Source: Scatomonas sp963930955 | GTDB taxonomy: Bacteria > Bacillota > Clostridia > Lachnospirales > Lachnospiraceae | Length of the DNA stretch: 64,000 nt | Assembly (NCBI GenBank): GCA_963930955.1 | Contig: OZ006967.1 | Coordinates: 620,001-684,000 of the forward strand | Direction of reading: 5' to 3' | Notes under the pieces: model-generated | Told to the model about the DNA's origin: nothing | Databases searched by the model: none | Seen by the model: only the letters and a program-made list of their open reading frames with translations | Shown: one piece after another, positions 17,201 to 29,337 of the stretch | Layout: every line of letters starts with the position of its first letter | Position numbering within the stretch: the first letter of the stretch is position 1 | Made by a program: the position numbers and the translations under genes

Positions 17201-19174
17201 ATGATTCAGGATTATAAGTATCCACATCTGTTTCAGCCTATTCAGCTGGGAAATGTTCTGTTTCGGAACAGGATCTTTGCATCGCCTACGGGGTATCAGA
17301 ATGTAAATGGCGACGGATATCTGAATGACGGGGCGGCAGCATACTACGGGAGAAGAGCAAAGGGAGGCGCGGCCAGCGTAGCTACCTTTGAAGGAATCGT
17401 AGACGGAGAACTGGGCCGGGGCGGAGCTACTCATATCTGTATGGATACTCCGAACATTGACCGGGGACTTTCCAGAATTGCTTATGAAATCAAGGGCTAT
17501 GGAGCAGTAGCGACCATGGAGCTTCAGCACGCGGGAATGTTTGCGAACCGTGATCTGTCTTTTTTTGGGGCGAATTCCAAGGGGATTGCCTATGGTCCTG
17601 TGGAATGTGAGTGTGACGGGCGCCATGTTCTGCCTATGACAGAAGAGATTATTGAAAGGACAATCCGGAAATATGCAGATGCCGCGGCTCTTGCTCAGAA
17701 ATGCGGTTTTGGCATGGTTCTGGTTCACGCAGGCCATGGATGGATGCTGCATCAGTTTCTTTCGCCGCTTACAAATACCAGAAAGGATAAATGGGGCGGT
17801 CCGGATATAGAAAACAGGGCCAGACTTCTGATTTCCATCTGTGACGCCATCCATAAAAGATGCGGATCCGGTTTTCCAATTGAAGTTAGAATCAGCGGAT
17901 CTGAGTGTTATGAGGGCGGATTTGGAATTGAAAATGGAATTGCCGTAGCAAAACAACTGGAAGGCCACTGCCAGCTGATTCATGTTTCCGCCGGAAATCA
18001 CGAGGTGGAGGAAGTTTTTGCAGTGACGCATCCCAGCATGTTTCTGGATGACGGCTGCAATGTGAAGTATGCAGCTGAGATCAAAAAGCACGTAAAAACT
18101 CCGGTAGCTGCTATCGGCGCCCTCAGCGACCCCGGACTGATGGAAGAGATCATTGCATCCGGACAGGCGGATGTAGTTGAGATGGGCCGGGAATTTATGG
18201 CTGATCCGGATTTTCCGCTGAAAATAAGAACCGGACAGGAGGACAAAGCAAGAAAATGTCTGCGCTGTCTGTCCTGCTTTTCCAGCGAACTTACCAATGG
18301 AGAACCTTATTGCGCTATCAATCCGGAAAGCGGCCGGGAACTGGAAATGAAATATGCTCTGCCGGAAGCCAGGGTAAAGAAAAAAGTTCTGGTAGCAGGC
18401 GGAGGAATCGGCGGAATGCAGGCAGCTCTGACCTGTGCGGAAAGAGGCCATCAGGTTATACTCTGTGAAAAAAACAACCGTCTGGGAGGAGTGCTTCGCT
18501 GCGAAGAAAAGGTATCCTTTAAGAAAAATCTGGATTATTATCTGAATCAGCAGGAAAAAGCTCTCATGGAGCATCCCATGGTTGAGGTCAGGCTGAATAC
18601 AAAAGTAACTCCTGAACTGGCAGAAGAAATTCATGCGGATGTGCTGATAGCCGCTATTGGAGCGGAGGCCGCCATGCTTCCTATCCAGGGGCGGGAAAAA
18701 AATCATGTTCTTTCTGCCCAGGATGCTTATCTTCACCCGGAACAGCTGGGAAAAAATATTGTAATTATGGGCGCAGGACTGGTGGGAGTAGAACTGGGAC
18801 TGCACCTGAAGGAGCTGGGAAAGGATCCTGTAGTAGTAGAAATGACAGACCACGTCAATGACGGCGGAAATTTCCTTCATATGCTGGGTCTTAAGACAGA
18901 AATAAAAAAACGCGGGCTGAAAATTCATTTTGAGACGATGGTGAAGGAAATCCGTGCGGATTGTGTTCTTTGCAGCTGCGGGGAAAATACAATGGAACTT
19001 CCGGCAGATACGGTTATTTTTGCAGTAGGGCAGAAACCCCGGAGAGAAGAGGCAATCGCTCTGAATTACTGTGCGCCTGAAGTGTATTTCCTGGGAGATT
19101 GCGTAGCACCCAGAAATATAACAGAAGCAAATTCTACAGCTTATATTATTTCAAGAAATATCGGAAGAATCTAA
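17201..19174 (+). CDS. NADH:flavin oxidoreductase / 2,4-dienoyl-CoA reductase-like (FMN, 4Fe-4S, FAD)
   Basis: Multidomain redox enzyme of the old-yellow-enzyme/2,4-dienoyl-CoA reductase family, 657 residues. The N-terminal TIM barrel (about 1-340) binds FMN and has HAGHGWMLHQFLSPLTNTRKD. A cysteine cluster C-x2-C-x2-C-x11-C (about 355-375) fits one [4Fe-4S] cluster. The C-terminal half has a GGGIGG FAD motif (about 400) and a second dinucleotide motif GAGLVG (about 525). Such enzymes reduce enoates, dienoyl-CoA, bile-acid intermediates or plant glycosides in gut anaerobes, and the substrate cannot be told from sequence. The start at 17201 is chosen over an upstream in-frame codon because of its ribosome binding site and family N-terminus. 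Confidence 0.9.
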   Translation: MIQDYKYPHLFQPIQLGNVLFRNRIFASPTGYQNVNGDGYLNDGAAAYYGRRAKGGAASVATFEGIVDGELGRGGATHICMDTPNIDRGLSRIAYEIKGYGAVATMELQHAGMFANRDLSFFGANSKGIAYGPVECECDGRHVLPMTEEIIERTIRKYADAAALAQKCGFGMVLVHAGHGWMLHQFLSPLTNTRKDKWGGPDIENRARLLISICDAIHKRCGSGFPIEVRISGSECYEGGFGIENGIAVAKQLEGHCQLIHVSAGNHEVEEVFAVTHPSMFLDDGCNVKYAAEIKKHVKTPVAAIGALSDPGLMEEIIASGQADVVEMGREFMADPDFPLKIRTGQEDKARKCLRCLSCFSSELTNGEPYCAINPESGRELEMKYALPEARVKKKVLVAGGGIGGMQAALTCAERGHQVILCEKNNRLGGVLRCEEKVSFKKNLDYYLNQQEKALMEHPMVEVRLNTKVTPELAEEIHADVLIAAIGAEAAMLPIQGREKNHVLSAQDAYLHPEQLGKNIVIMGAGLVGVELGLHLKELGKDPVVVEMTDHVNDGGNFLHMLGLKTEIKKRGLKIHFETMVKEIRADCVLCSCGENTMELPADTVIFAVGQKPRREEAIALNYCAPEVYFLGDCVAPRNITEANSTAYIISRNIGRI

Positions 19175-19178
19175 CCGA

Positions 19179-19236
19179 ATGGACAAAGGCCCCTGCTTGC
19201 TGTCAGCCAGCCATGGAAGCAGGGGCTTTCCATTTT
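19179..19236 (+). terminator. Intrinsic terminator after the oxidoreductase gene
   Basis: A long stem (ATGG-AAAG-CCCCTGCTT paired with AAGCAGGGG-CTTT-CCAT, with a few bulges) is followed by TTTTC, five bases after the stop codon. Confidence 0.85.
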
Positions 19237-19244
19237 CAGGAGAT

Positions 19245-19279
19245 ATATTGTGTTTCGAAAAGAGAATGATACACAATAT
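19245..19279. repeat. Inverted repeat upstream of the tRNA-Ser/rrn block
   Basis: ATATTGTGT (19245-19253) and its exact complement ACACAATAT (19271-19279) are separated by 17 bases, about 40 bases before the tRNA-Ser promoter. It could be an operator or a weak hairpin; no protein is assigned. Confidence 0.4.
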
Positions 19280-19321
19280 GTAGAAATGAAAAATAATTTA
19301 CATAAAAAAGAGTTAAAACCG

Positions 19322-19350
19322 TTGACAAATCCCCATGAGTTTTATATACT
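19322..19350 (+). promoter_or_regulatory. Promoter of tRNA-Ser (and possibly of the rrn operon)
   Basis: TTGACA (19322-19327), a 17-base spacer and TATACT (19345-19350) lie 54 bases before tRNA-Ser. Confidence 0.8.
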
Positions 19351-19403
19351 TATGAAGTATCGCCGCTGAATGCGGCGCCATATTGCTGAGAAAATCAGGC
19401 ATT

Positions 19404-19492
19404 GGAGAAGTACTCAAGTGGCTGAAGAGGCGCCCCTGCTAAGGGTGTAGGTCGTTTATAGCGGCGCGAGGGTTCAAATCCCTCCTTCTCCG
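19404..19492 (+). tRNA. tRNA-Ser (GCT)
   Basis: An 89-nt type II tRNA with a long variable arm. Acceptor strands GGAGAAG and CTTCTCC pair, the T-loop reads GGTTCAAATCC, and the anticodon loop CTGCTAA gives anticodon GCT (reads AGC/AGU). CCA is not encoded. Confidence 0.95.
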
Positions 19493-19556
19493 TCTGTTCT
19501 AAATGTAAAACGCACTTTAGAATCAGAAAAAAGTTCGGTTAAATCCGAAAAACCTG

Positions 19557-19659
19557 TTGACATCTGCGGATAGCTGTGGTAGTATAAACGAGTTGCCGCA
19601 AGGGACAACAAAAAGAAATGAAAAAAGTTGTTGACAAAAGAGGTCAGCTGTGGTAAAGT
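19557..19659 (+). promoter_or_regulatory. Tandem rRNA promoters P1 and P2
   Basis: P1: TTGACA at 19557-19562 and TAGTAT at 19580-19585. P2: TTGACA at 19631-19636 and TAAAGT at 19654-19659. Both have 17-base spacers and share a similar core (AGCTGTGGTA). This is the typical tandem arrangement driving rRNA synthesis. Confidence 0.85.
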
Positions 19660-19821
19660 ATCAGAGTTGCTTCTGAAGGAAACAACACACAGGAACTTGA
19701 CAACTGAACAGTAAAACACATCCTCGAAAGTTCGAAAGAGAAAGTTCTTTGAACAAACCTAAACAGTAAACTAAGGATGGATTAGCCAGAAAAGGTTGAT
19801 CCTGAATTGGGAATAAACTTT

Positions 19822-21358
<1,537 letters not shown>

Positions 21359-21412
21359 AAAAGAATCAGTAGGAGATGTGTTTTACTGTTGAGTTGCCAA
21401 GCAACTGCAAGT

Positions 21413-21531
21413 TGCCGGTGGTGATGCGCTCTGGGGACACACCCGTTCCCATCCCGAACACGAAGGTTAAGACCAGAGCGGCCGATGGTACTGCGCTGGA
21501 GACGGCGTGGGAGAGCAGGCGGCTGCCGGCA
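21413..21531 (+). rRNA. 5S ribosomal RNA, placed between 16S and 23S
   Basis: A 119-nt gene with pairing ends (TGCCGG with CCGGCA) and the conserved CACACCCGTTCCCATCCCGAACACG-type segment, split here as ACACCCGTTCCC then ATCCCGAACACG, followed by AAG-TTAAG. The order 16S-5S-23S differs from the usual 16S-23S-5S. No 5S is found downstream of the 23S gene in this window. Confidence 0.95.
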
Positions 21532-21851
21532 TCCCTTTAAAAATAAAGCGGGGACGCTTTCTTATATAGATAGATCTAACGGATCAACACGGGTTTTACC
21601 AGTGATGAGAGGACAGAAAGGGAACTTTCCGTTTTCTGATGGCTGATAAAGCCAGCCGGATAAAAGATTTTATCCGGGGACGTACCTTGAAAACCGCATA
21701 CAGAAACAATATCCAAGCGAAAGAAAACGATACGAGATAGGAAGACATCCGAGGAGTCATCGAAAGGTGACAACTCATAAGTGAAGCAATTCATGTGAAT
21801 CAGTAAAAAAGACCTGTCCTTAACGCTATAAGAGACAGGCGGCCGATACAA
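21532..21851 (+). other. 5S-23S internal transcribed spacer (no tRNA)
   Basis: 320-bp spacer without tRNA-Ile or tRNA-Ala. It contains a near-perfect hairpin at 21656-21677 (CCGGATAAAA / TTTTATCCGG) and an ACCTTGAAAACCGCATACAG motif like those preceding 23S in other Clostridia. A second stem pairs GACCTGTC with GACAGGC around 21810-21840. No gene is seen. Confidence 0.7.
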
Positions 21852-24735
<2,884 letters not shown>

Positions 24736-24949
24736 ACAGCTGAGGAAGCGGCTGACGGGAGAACGGAGCGGAGAACAGAGTTTACTCTGGGAGCCGCGGA
24801 GGGAACCCGGAAGACATTTGCGAAGCAAAGGACACGAAACGGAACGGAGTTCCGTGAGTGACCGCTTCCGGAGGCATGGCCAGATTCACAGGAATCGTTT
24901 GGAAGAAGAGTTTTGTGTGCGGTTTTGAAGGTATGTCAATATCTTCTAC
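24736..24949 (+). other. 23S-tRNA spacer with nested hairpins
   Basis: 214-bp spacer between 23S and tRNA-Asp. GGAAGCGG (24744-24751) is complementary to CCGCTTCC (24862-24869), enclosing smaller hairpins such as ACGGAAC/GTTCCGT near 24840-24855 and CAGAGT/ACTCTG near 24776-24790. It is probably a processing or maturation structure. No open reading frame is convincing. Confidence 0.5.
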
Positions 24950-25023
24950 GGCCCGGTGGCTCAGCTGGTTAGAGCGCCGCCCTGTCACGGCGGAGGTCGT
25001 CGGTTCGAACCCGATCCGGGTCG
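24950..25023 (+). tRNA. tRNA-Asp (GTC)
   Basis: 74 nt; acceptor GGCCCGG pairs with CCGGGTC (one G-T), D-arm GGCTCAGCTGG, anticodon loop CTGTCAC giving GTC, T-loop GGTTCGAACCC. First of seven tRNAs after the 23S gene. Confidence 0.95.
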
Positions 25024-25072
25024 TTGTTTTTCAAAAAAATTTAACCCTGACAGATACGCTGTAAGGGAGAAT

Positions 25073-25145
25073 GGGGTCTTAGCTCAGCTGGGAGAGCATC
25101 TGCCTTACAAGCAGAGGGTCACAGGTTCGAGCCCTGTAGGCCCCA
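25073..25145 (+). tRNA. tRNA-Val (TAC)
   Basis: 73 nt; acceptor GGGGTCT with AGGCCCC, anticodon loop CTTACAA giving TAC, T-loop GGTTCGAGCCC. Confidence 0.95.
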
Positions 25146-25155
25146 TTAAGTTTAT

Positions 25156-25237
25156 GGATGGTTTCCCGAGTGGCCAAAGGGGACAGACTGTAAATCTGCT
25201 GGCAATGCCTTCGGTGGTTCGAATCCACCACCATCCA
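25156..25237 (+). tRNA. tRNA-Tyr (GTA)
   Basis: 82-nt type II tRNA with a long variable arm; acceptor GGATGGT with ACCATCC, anticodon loop CTGTAAA giving GTA, T-loop GGTTCGAATCC. Confidence 0.95.
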
Positions 25238-25265
25238 TTTGCCGAAAAAATCGGAAATCATCTGT

Positions 25266-25338
25266 GCCGATGTGGCTCAATTGGCAGAGCAGCTGATTTG
25301 TAATCAGCAGGTTATCGGTTCGAGTCCGATCATCGGCT
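25266..25338 (+). tRNA. tRNA-Thr (TGT)
   Basis: 73 nt; acceptor GCCGATG with CATCGGC, anticodon loop TTTGTAA giving TGT, T-loop GGTTCGAGTCC. Confidence 0.95.
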
Positions 25339-25368
25339 TAAGCCAACAGGCTTTATAATTTCATACAG

Positions 25369-25442
25369 CGCGGGATGGAGCAGTCTGGAAGCTCGTCGGG
25401 CTCATAACCCGAAGGTCGCAGGTTCAAATCCTGCTCCCGCAA
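25369..25442 (+). tRNA. Initiator tRNA-fMet (CAT)
   Basis: 74 nt; begins CGCGGGATGGAGCAG, so position 1 (C) does not pair with A72, and three G-C pairs (GGG/CCC) precede the CTCATAA anticodon loop. Both are hallmarks of bacterial initiator tRNA. Confidence 0.95.
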
Positions 25443-25448
25443 CTTTGT

Positions 25449-25521
<73 letters not shown>

Positions 25522-25526
25522 CTTTT

Positions 25527-25599
25527 GGAGCATTAGCTCAGTCGGTAGAGCACTTGACTTTTAATCAAGTTGTCCGGGGTTCGAATCCCCGATGCTTCA
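25527..25599 (+). tRNA. tRNA-Lys (TTT)
   Basis: 73 nt; acceptor GGAGCAT with ATGCTTC, anticodon loop CTTTTAA giving TTT, T-loop GGTTCGAATCC. Last tRNA of the cluster. Confidence 0.95.
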
Positions 25600-25603
25600 G
25601 CAG

Positions 25604-25643
25604 AGAGAACATTGCACAAATGCAATGTTCTCTATTTTTTTTT
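25604..25643 (+). terminator. Terminator of the rrn-tRNA transcript
   Basis: Perfect 13-bp stem AGAGAACATTGCA / TGCAATGTTCTCT with a short loop followed by a run of T (broken by one A), directly after tRNA-Lys. Confidence 0.93.
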
Positions 25644-25743
25644 GCTTTTTTATAGTATAATGAGCGAAACGGATGGCAAATATCCGGCTGACTGCGAAAG
25701 AGAATACGGAAATTAGGTAATACCGTCATGAAGGAGGCAAAAG

Positions 25744-26793
25744 ATGAGTTTACTTAATCAGAACAGCAGAAAAGAACAGGAAAAAAGAAGCAACAGAATT
25801 ATAGTCGGAGGATTGATTCTGGCAGCTATCCTTATTCTGGCCATTGTTTTCCTGCTTGTATTTGGAGATTTTGGAAAGAAAGAGAAGGATGCGGCGGGCT
25901 CTTCTTCGGAAACTACGAATACTGTCTCAGAAGAGGATAATCAGGAAAGTGAATCCCAGGAGCCTTCGGCAACAGAGGAGCCTACCGAGGAGCCGACCCC
26001 TACCCAGGAGCCGGTGCAGATTTCAGCAGAGGGACTGAACAGCGACTTTGCCCTTTTACTGCGGCTCAGTGATGATAAAATCCTTTTGGACAAGGCAGGA
26101 ACAGAAAAAATGTATCCGGCCTCTATGACAAAAATTATGACAGCCCTGGTGGCGATTGAAAATCTTCCGGATCTGGATGAAGAGATCACGGTGACAGCGG
26201 AAGAGATTAATCCTGTCTATGAAATGGGAGCATCCCTGGCCGGCTTTAACGCGGGAGAAACGGTTACGGTCCGGGATCTGCTTTATGGCGTTCTTCTTCC
26301 CTCCGGCGCGGAGGCCTGCGCGGCCATAGCCGACCGGGTTGCAGGTTCCCAGGAGGCCTATGTAGAGATGATGAATCAGAAAGCGGCGGAACTGGGAATG
26401 GAAAATACGCATTTCGTTACAGATTCCGGTCTTCATGATCCGGATCACTACACCACCTGCTACGATATAGCGAAGCTGCTGGAGTACGCGATCCAGAATG
26501 AAACTTTCCGTACGATTTTTACTGCCCATACTTATACGACCACTGCTACAGATTATCATCCCCAGGGCATAGATCTGCATAGTACCACCTTCGCCCAGCT
26601 GGATACAGATCAGCTGGAAAACGGAGGAGTGATCCAAGGAGGCAAAACGGGATTTGAGGATGCCGCAGGCCGCTGTCTGGCCAGCCTGGCTGAAATAGAC
26701 GGAGAAGAATATATTCTGGTTACCGGCCACGCCCCGGATGGAGACCAGGCATTAAATATTGCGGACGCCCTTTATATCTATAATCAGCTGTAA
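25744..26793 (+). CDS. Serine-type D-Ala-D-Ala carboxypeptidase (penicillin-binding protein, S11)
   Basis: Cell-wall enzyme that trims the terminal D-alanine from peptidoglycan stem peptides. The 349 residues comprise a basic N-terminus, one transmembrane anchor (about 19-40), a Ser/Thr/Glu/Pro-rich linker (about 48-92) and an extracytoplasmic S11 domain. The catalytic motifs are S127-M-T-K130, a second motif read as S187-G-A189 where S-x-N is usual, and K301-T-G303. The Asn-to-Ala change is worth noting but may be a subfamily feature. No C-terminal amphipathic anchor is seen, since the anchor is N-terminal. A TATAAT box at 25656-25661 and an AAGGAGG ribosome binding site precede the ATG. Confidence 0.9.
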   Translation: MSLLNQNSRKEQEKRSNRIIVGGLILAAILILAIVFLLVFGDFGKKEKDAAGSSSETTNTVSEEDNQESESQEPSATEEPTEEPTPTQEPVQISAEGLNSDFALLLRLSDDKILLDKAGTEKMYPASMTKIMTALVAIENLPDLDEEITVTAEEINPVYEMGASLAGFNAGETVTVRDLLYGVLLPSGAEACAAIADRVAGSQEAYVEMMNQKAAELGMENTHFVTDSGLHDPDHYTTCYDIAKLLEYAIQNETFRTIFTAHTYTTTATDYHPQGIDLHSTTFAQLDTDQLENGGVIQGGKTGFEDAAGRCLASLAEIDGEEYILVTGHAPDGDQALNIADALYIYNQL

Positions 26794-26820
26794 AGGCTAT
26801 AAAGAAAGAGGATAACAAAA

Positions 26821-27294
26821 ATGGCAATTGAGAAAGTCAGAGAATACTTAAAGCAGTATGGAAGAGATCAGGAGGTCAGAGAATTTCAGGAATCCAGCGC
26901 TACCGTGGAATTGGCGGCCAAAGCAGTGGGAGTGGAGCCTGCGCGGATTGCCAAAACTCTTTCCTTCTGCGGGAAGGAGCCGGGAAGCTGTATTCTGGTG
27001 GTGGCTGCGGGAGATAGAAAGGTAGACAATAGTAAATATAAGCATTTTTTTGGACTAAAGGCGAAAATGCCCAGAGGGGAAGAGGTGGAGCTGCTGACAG
27101 GGCATGCTCCGGGCGGGGTCTGCCCCTTTGCAAATCCGGAAGGGACAGAAATTTATCTGGATGAGTCCCTGAAAAGGTTTGAAACCGTATTTCCTGCGGC
27201 AGGAAGCGCAAATTCAGCCATTGAACTGACCTGTCAGGAGTTGTATGAGATATCCGGAGCAAAAGAGTGGGTGGATGTCTGTAAGGAGATCTGA
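26821..27294 (+). CDS. YbaK/EbsC-family aminoacyl-tRNA deacylase-like protein
   Basis: 157-residue single-domain protein of the YbaK/prolyl-tRNA-synthetase INS superfamily, whose members hydrolyse mischarged Cys-, Ala- or similar aminoacyl-tRNAs in trans. Signature stretches are VGVEPARIAKTL, a conserved GDRKVD lysine region and the GHAPGGVCPFANP glycine-rich loop. It follows the carboxypeptidase after 27 bases and precedes the moxR gene. The exact amino-acid specificity (YbaK- versus ProX-like) cannot be decided here. Confidence 0.85.
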   Translation: MAIEKVREYLKQYGRDQEVREFQESSATVELAAKAVGVEPARIAKTLSFCGKEPGSCILVVAAGDRKVDNSKYKHFFGLKAKMPRGEEVELLTGHAPGGVCPFANPEGTEIYLDESLKRFETVFPAAGSANSAIELTCQELYEISGAKEWVDVCKEI

Positions 27295-27312
27295 AAGGAA
27301 AGGGGTTATCTG

Positions 27313-28263
27313 GTGGAACAAGGGGCAAATCAGAAGGCTGTAACGGCCATGCAGGAGATCAGAAAAGCGGTGATCGGAAAAGATGCTTGCATTTTTAAGG
27401 TCATGCTGGCAATTCTGGCAGGAGGCCATATTTTACTGGAAGATATTCCGGGAGTGGGAAAGACAACCATGGCCATGGCTTTCTCCAAGGCTATGGAACT
27501 GCAGCATAAGCGTGTGCAGTTTACACCGGATGTAATGCCTGGGGATATTACCGGGTTTTCTATGTATCAGAAGGAAACGGGTACATTTATTTATCAGCCG
27601 GGAGCAGCCATGTGTAATCTGCTTCTTGCAGATGAGATTAACCGGACCTCTCCGAAAACCCAGTCAGCGCTTTTGGAGGTTATGGAAGAAGGACGGGTGT
27701 CTGTGGATGGAGTCAGCCGGCCGGTACCGGATCCCTTTATCGTCATCGCCACAGAAAATCCTTTCGGAAGCGCAGGTACGCAGCTGCTTCCGGAGTCCCA
27801 GGTAGACCGTTTTATGATCTGTATCCGTATGGGATATCCGGATATGAAGTCAGAAATTGCTATTGTAAAGGGAAATATCAGCCATGATCCGGAACAGAAG
27901 GTTCGTCCGGTTATGAACGGAAAAGAACTTCTGGAAATGCGAAAACAGGTAGAAGCCACTTTTGTGCACGATGTTTTATATCAGTATATGGGAAAACTGG
28001 TACAGGCCACACGCAGCAATGGAATGATCGACCTGGGATTAAGCCCCAGGGGAACCATTTCCATTGCCAGAATGGCAATGGCAAGGGCTTTTCTCATGGG
28101 GAGAACCTATGTGATTCCTGAGGATATCACGGAAGTATTTCTGGATGTAAGCTGCCACAGGATTCGTCTGAATGCCAAAGCCAGAGTAAATCATGCTTCC
28201 GCCCAGTCTGTACTGAAAGAAATCCTCATGCAGATTCCCGTTCCTACGGTGCGGAGAAAGTAG
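27313..28263 (+). CDS. MoxR-family AAA+ ATPase
   Basis: Chaperone-like AAA+ ATPase of the MoxR group, 316 residues. Walker A is GVGKTT near residue 49, Walker B is LLADEINR near residue 112, sensor 1 is ATENPFGSAGT and the arginine finger region is SQVDRF. The start is GTG at 27313 after a GGAAAGGGG ribosome binding site. It forms the classical MoxR-DUF58-transglutaminase cluster with the next two genes, a widespread unit of unclear function thought to remodel envelope complexes. Confidence 0.9.
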   Translation: MEQGANQKAVTAMQEIRKAVIGKDACIFKVMLAILAGGHILLEDIPGVGKTTMAMAFSKAMELQHKRVQFTPDVMPGDITGFSMYQKETGTFIYQPGAAMCNLLLADEINRTSPKTQSALLEVMEEGRVSVDGVSRPVPDPFIVIATENPFGSAGTQLLPESQVDRFMICIRMGYPDMKSEIAIVKGNISHDPEQKVRPVMNGKELLEMRKQVEATFVHDVLYQYMGKLVQATRSNGMIDLGLSPRGTISIARMAMARAFLMGRTYVIPEDITEVFLDVSCHRIRLNAKARVNHASAQSVLKEILMQIPVPTVRRK

Positions 28264-28269
28264 AATTAC

Positions 28270-29337
28270 ATGAAAAAAATATTTATCTATCTGGGGATTA
28301 TTTTTTTGACGGTTTATCTGGCTGTTATATACCGCAGCCAGATATTGGCCGGATTTGCGGCAGCGGAGATTTTGATACCTCTGCCTTCTTTTTTTCTGGC
28401 AGTGTGGATGACACGGAAGGTGACCGTCAGTATTTCTGCAGAGACCTCTGCGGTGGAGCGGGGAGAAAAGATTTCTCTTCTGCTGCATGTCAGGAATCCT
28501 GCGCCCTTTCCACTGCTGAAGGGTGAGGCAGAGATTGTGTACTGGAATCAGTTCCGGCAGCAGAAGTCGTATGTAAAGGTTCCTATGCAGGCGGCAGCAG
28601 GAAGCCAGGGGGAGATTATCTGTCAATGGGACAGCAGCCGCTGCGGAAATCTCTTTTTTCAGATTAAAAGGATCTGGATCTGGGATTTTTTTTGTCTGTT
28701 TTGCTTTCAAAAAAAATGCAGCGCCTCCGGAATGGTGTCCGTGCTGCCGGTTCCTTTTGTCATGGAACTGCCGGAGGAGGATTTCCATGTGCCGGCAGAA
28801 TCAGAAGGAGAGAAGTATGATCCCCATCAGCCGGGAAACGATCCCTCGGAAACCTTTCAGATCCGGGAATACCGCCAGGGAGACAGGGTTTTGGCTATTC
28901 ACTGGAAAATGACGGCCAGAACAGAGGAGTTGATGGTAAAAGAATACAGCCGTCCCCTGCCGGAAGGAGGCGTTTTGTTTCTGGACCTGTATTCAGAAGC
29001 AGCAGACGGCAGATGGATGAATCCGGATCCCTATCTGGATCTGGTATTTTCTCTCTGTCTGGCTTTTCTGGAAGAAAAAAGAAGCTGCTGGGCAGTCTGG
29101 AAAGAAGAGGAGAGACTGGAAAAGATGGATCTGGACAGCCATGAGGCTGTCTATGAACTTCTGGGGCGGCTGTACCGGCAGGTTCCTTACAACTCCCGGT
29201 ATGATCTGGAAGAGGCCGGAAAAGAACTGTTCCTGCAGGAAAAACCAGCGTTTCAGTATCGCCTGGATCTTTCGTGCAGGCTGTGGGAAGGAGGAAGGAT
29301 TCTGTGGGAAAAGGGCAGGACAGTACCATCCATCTGA
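28270..29337 (+). CDS. DUF58-domain membrane protein
   Basis: 355-residue protein with two closely spaced N-terminal transmembrane helices (about 5-45) and a DUF58 core seen as EGEKYDPHQPGNDPSETFQIREYRxGD, split here into EGEKYDPHQPG and FQIREYRQGDRVLAIHWKMT. DUF58 proteins accompany MoxR ATPases and often adopt a von Willebrand-like fold. It starts six bases after moxR, and its 3' end overlaps the transglutaminase gene by 34 bases. Function unknown. Confidence 0.85.
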   Translation: MKKIFIYLGIIFLTVYLAVIYRSQILAGFAAAEILIPLPSFFLAVWMTRKVTVSISAETSAVERGEKISLLLHVRNPAPFPLLKGEAEIVYWNQFRQQKSYVKVPMQAAAGSQGEIICQWDSSRCGNLFFQIKRIWIWDFFCLFCFQKKCSASGMVSVLPVPFVMELPEEDFHVPAESEGEKYDPHQPGNDPSETFQIREYRQGDRVLAIHWKMTARTEELMVKEYSRPLPEGGVLFLDLYSEAADGRWMNPDPYLDLVFSLCLAFLEEKRSCWAVWKEEERLEKMDLDSHEAVYELLGRLYRQVPYNSRYDLEEAGKELFLQEKPAFQYRLDLSCRLWEGGRILWEKGRTVPSI

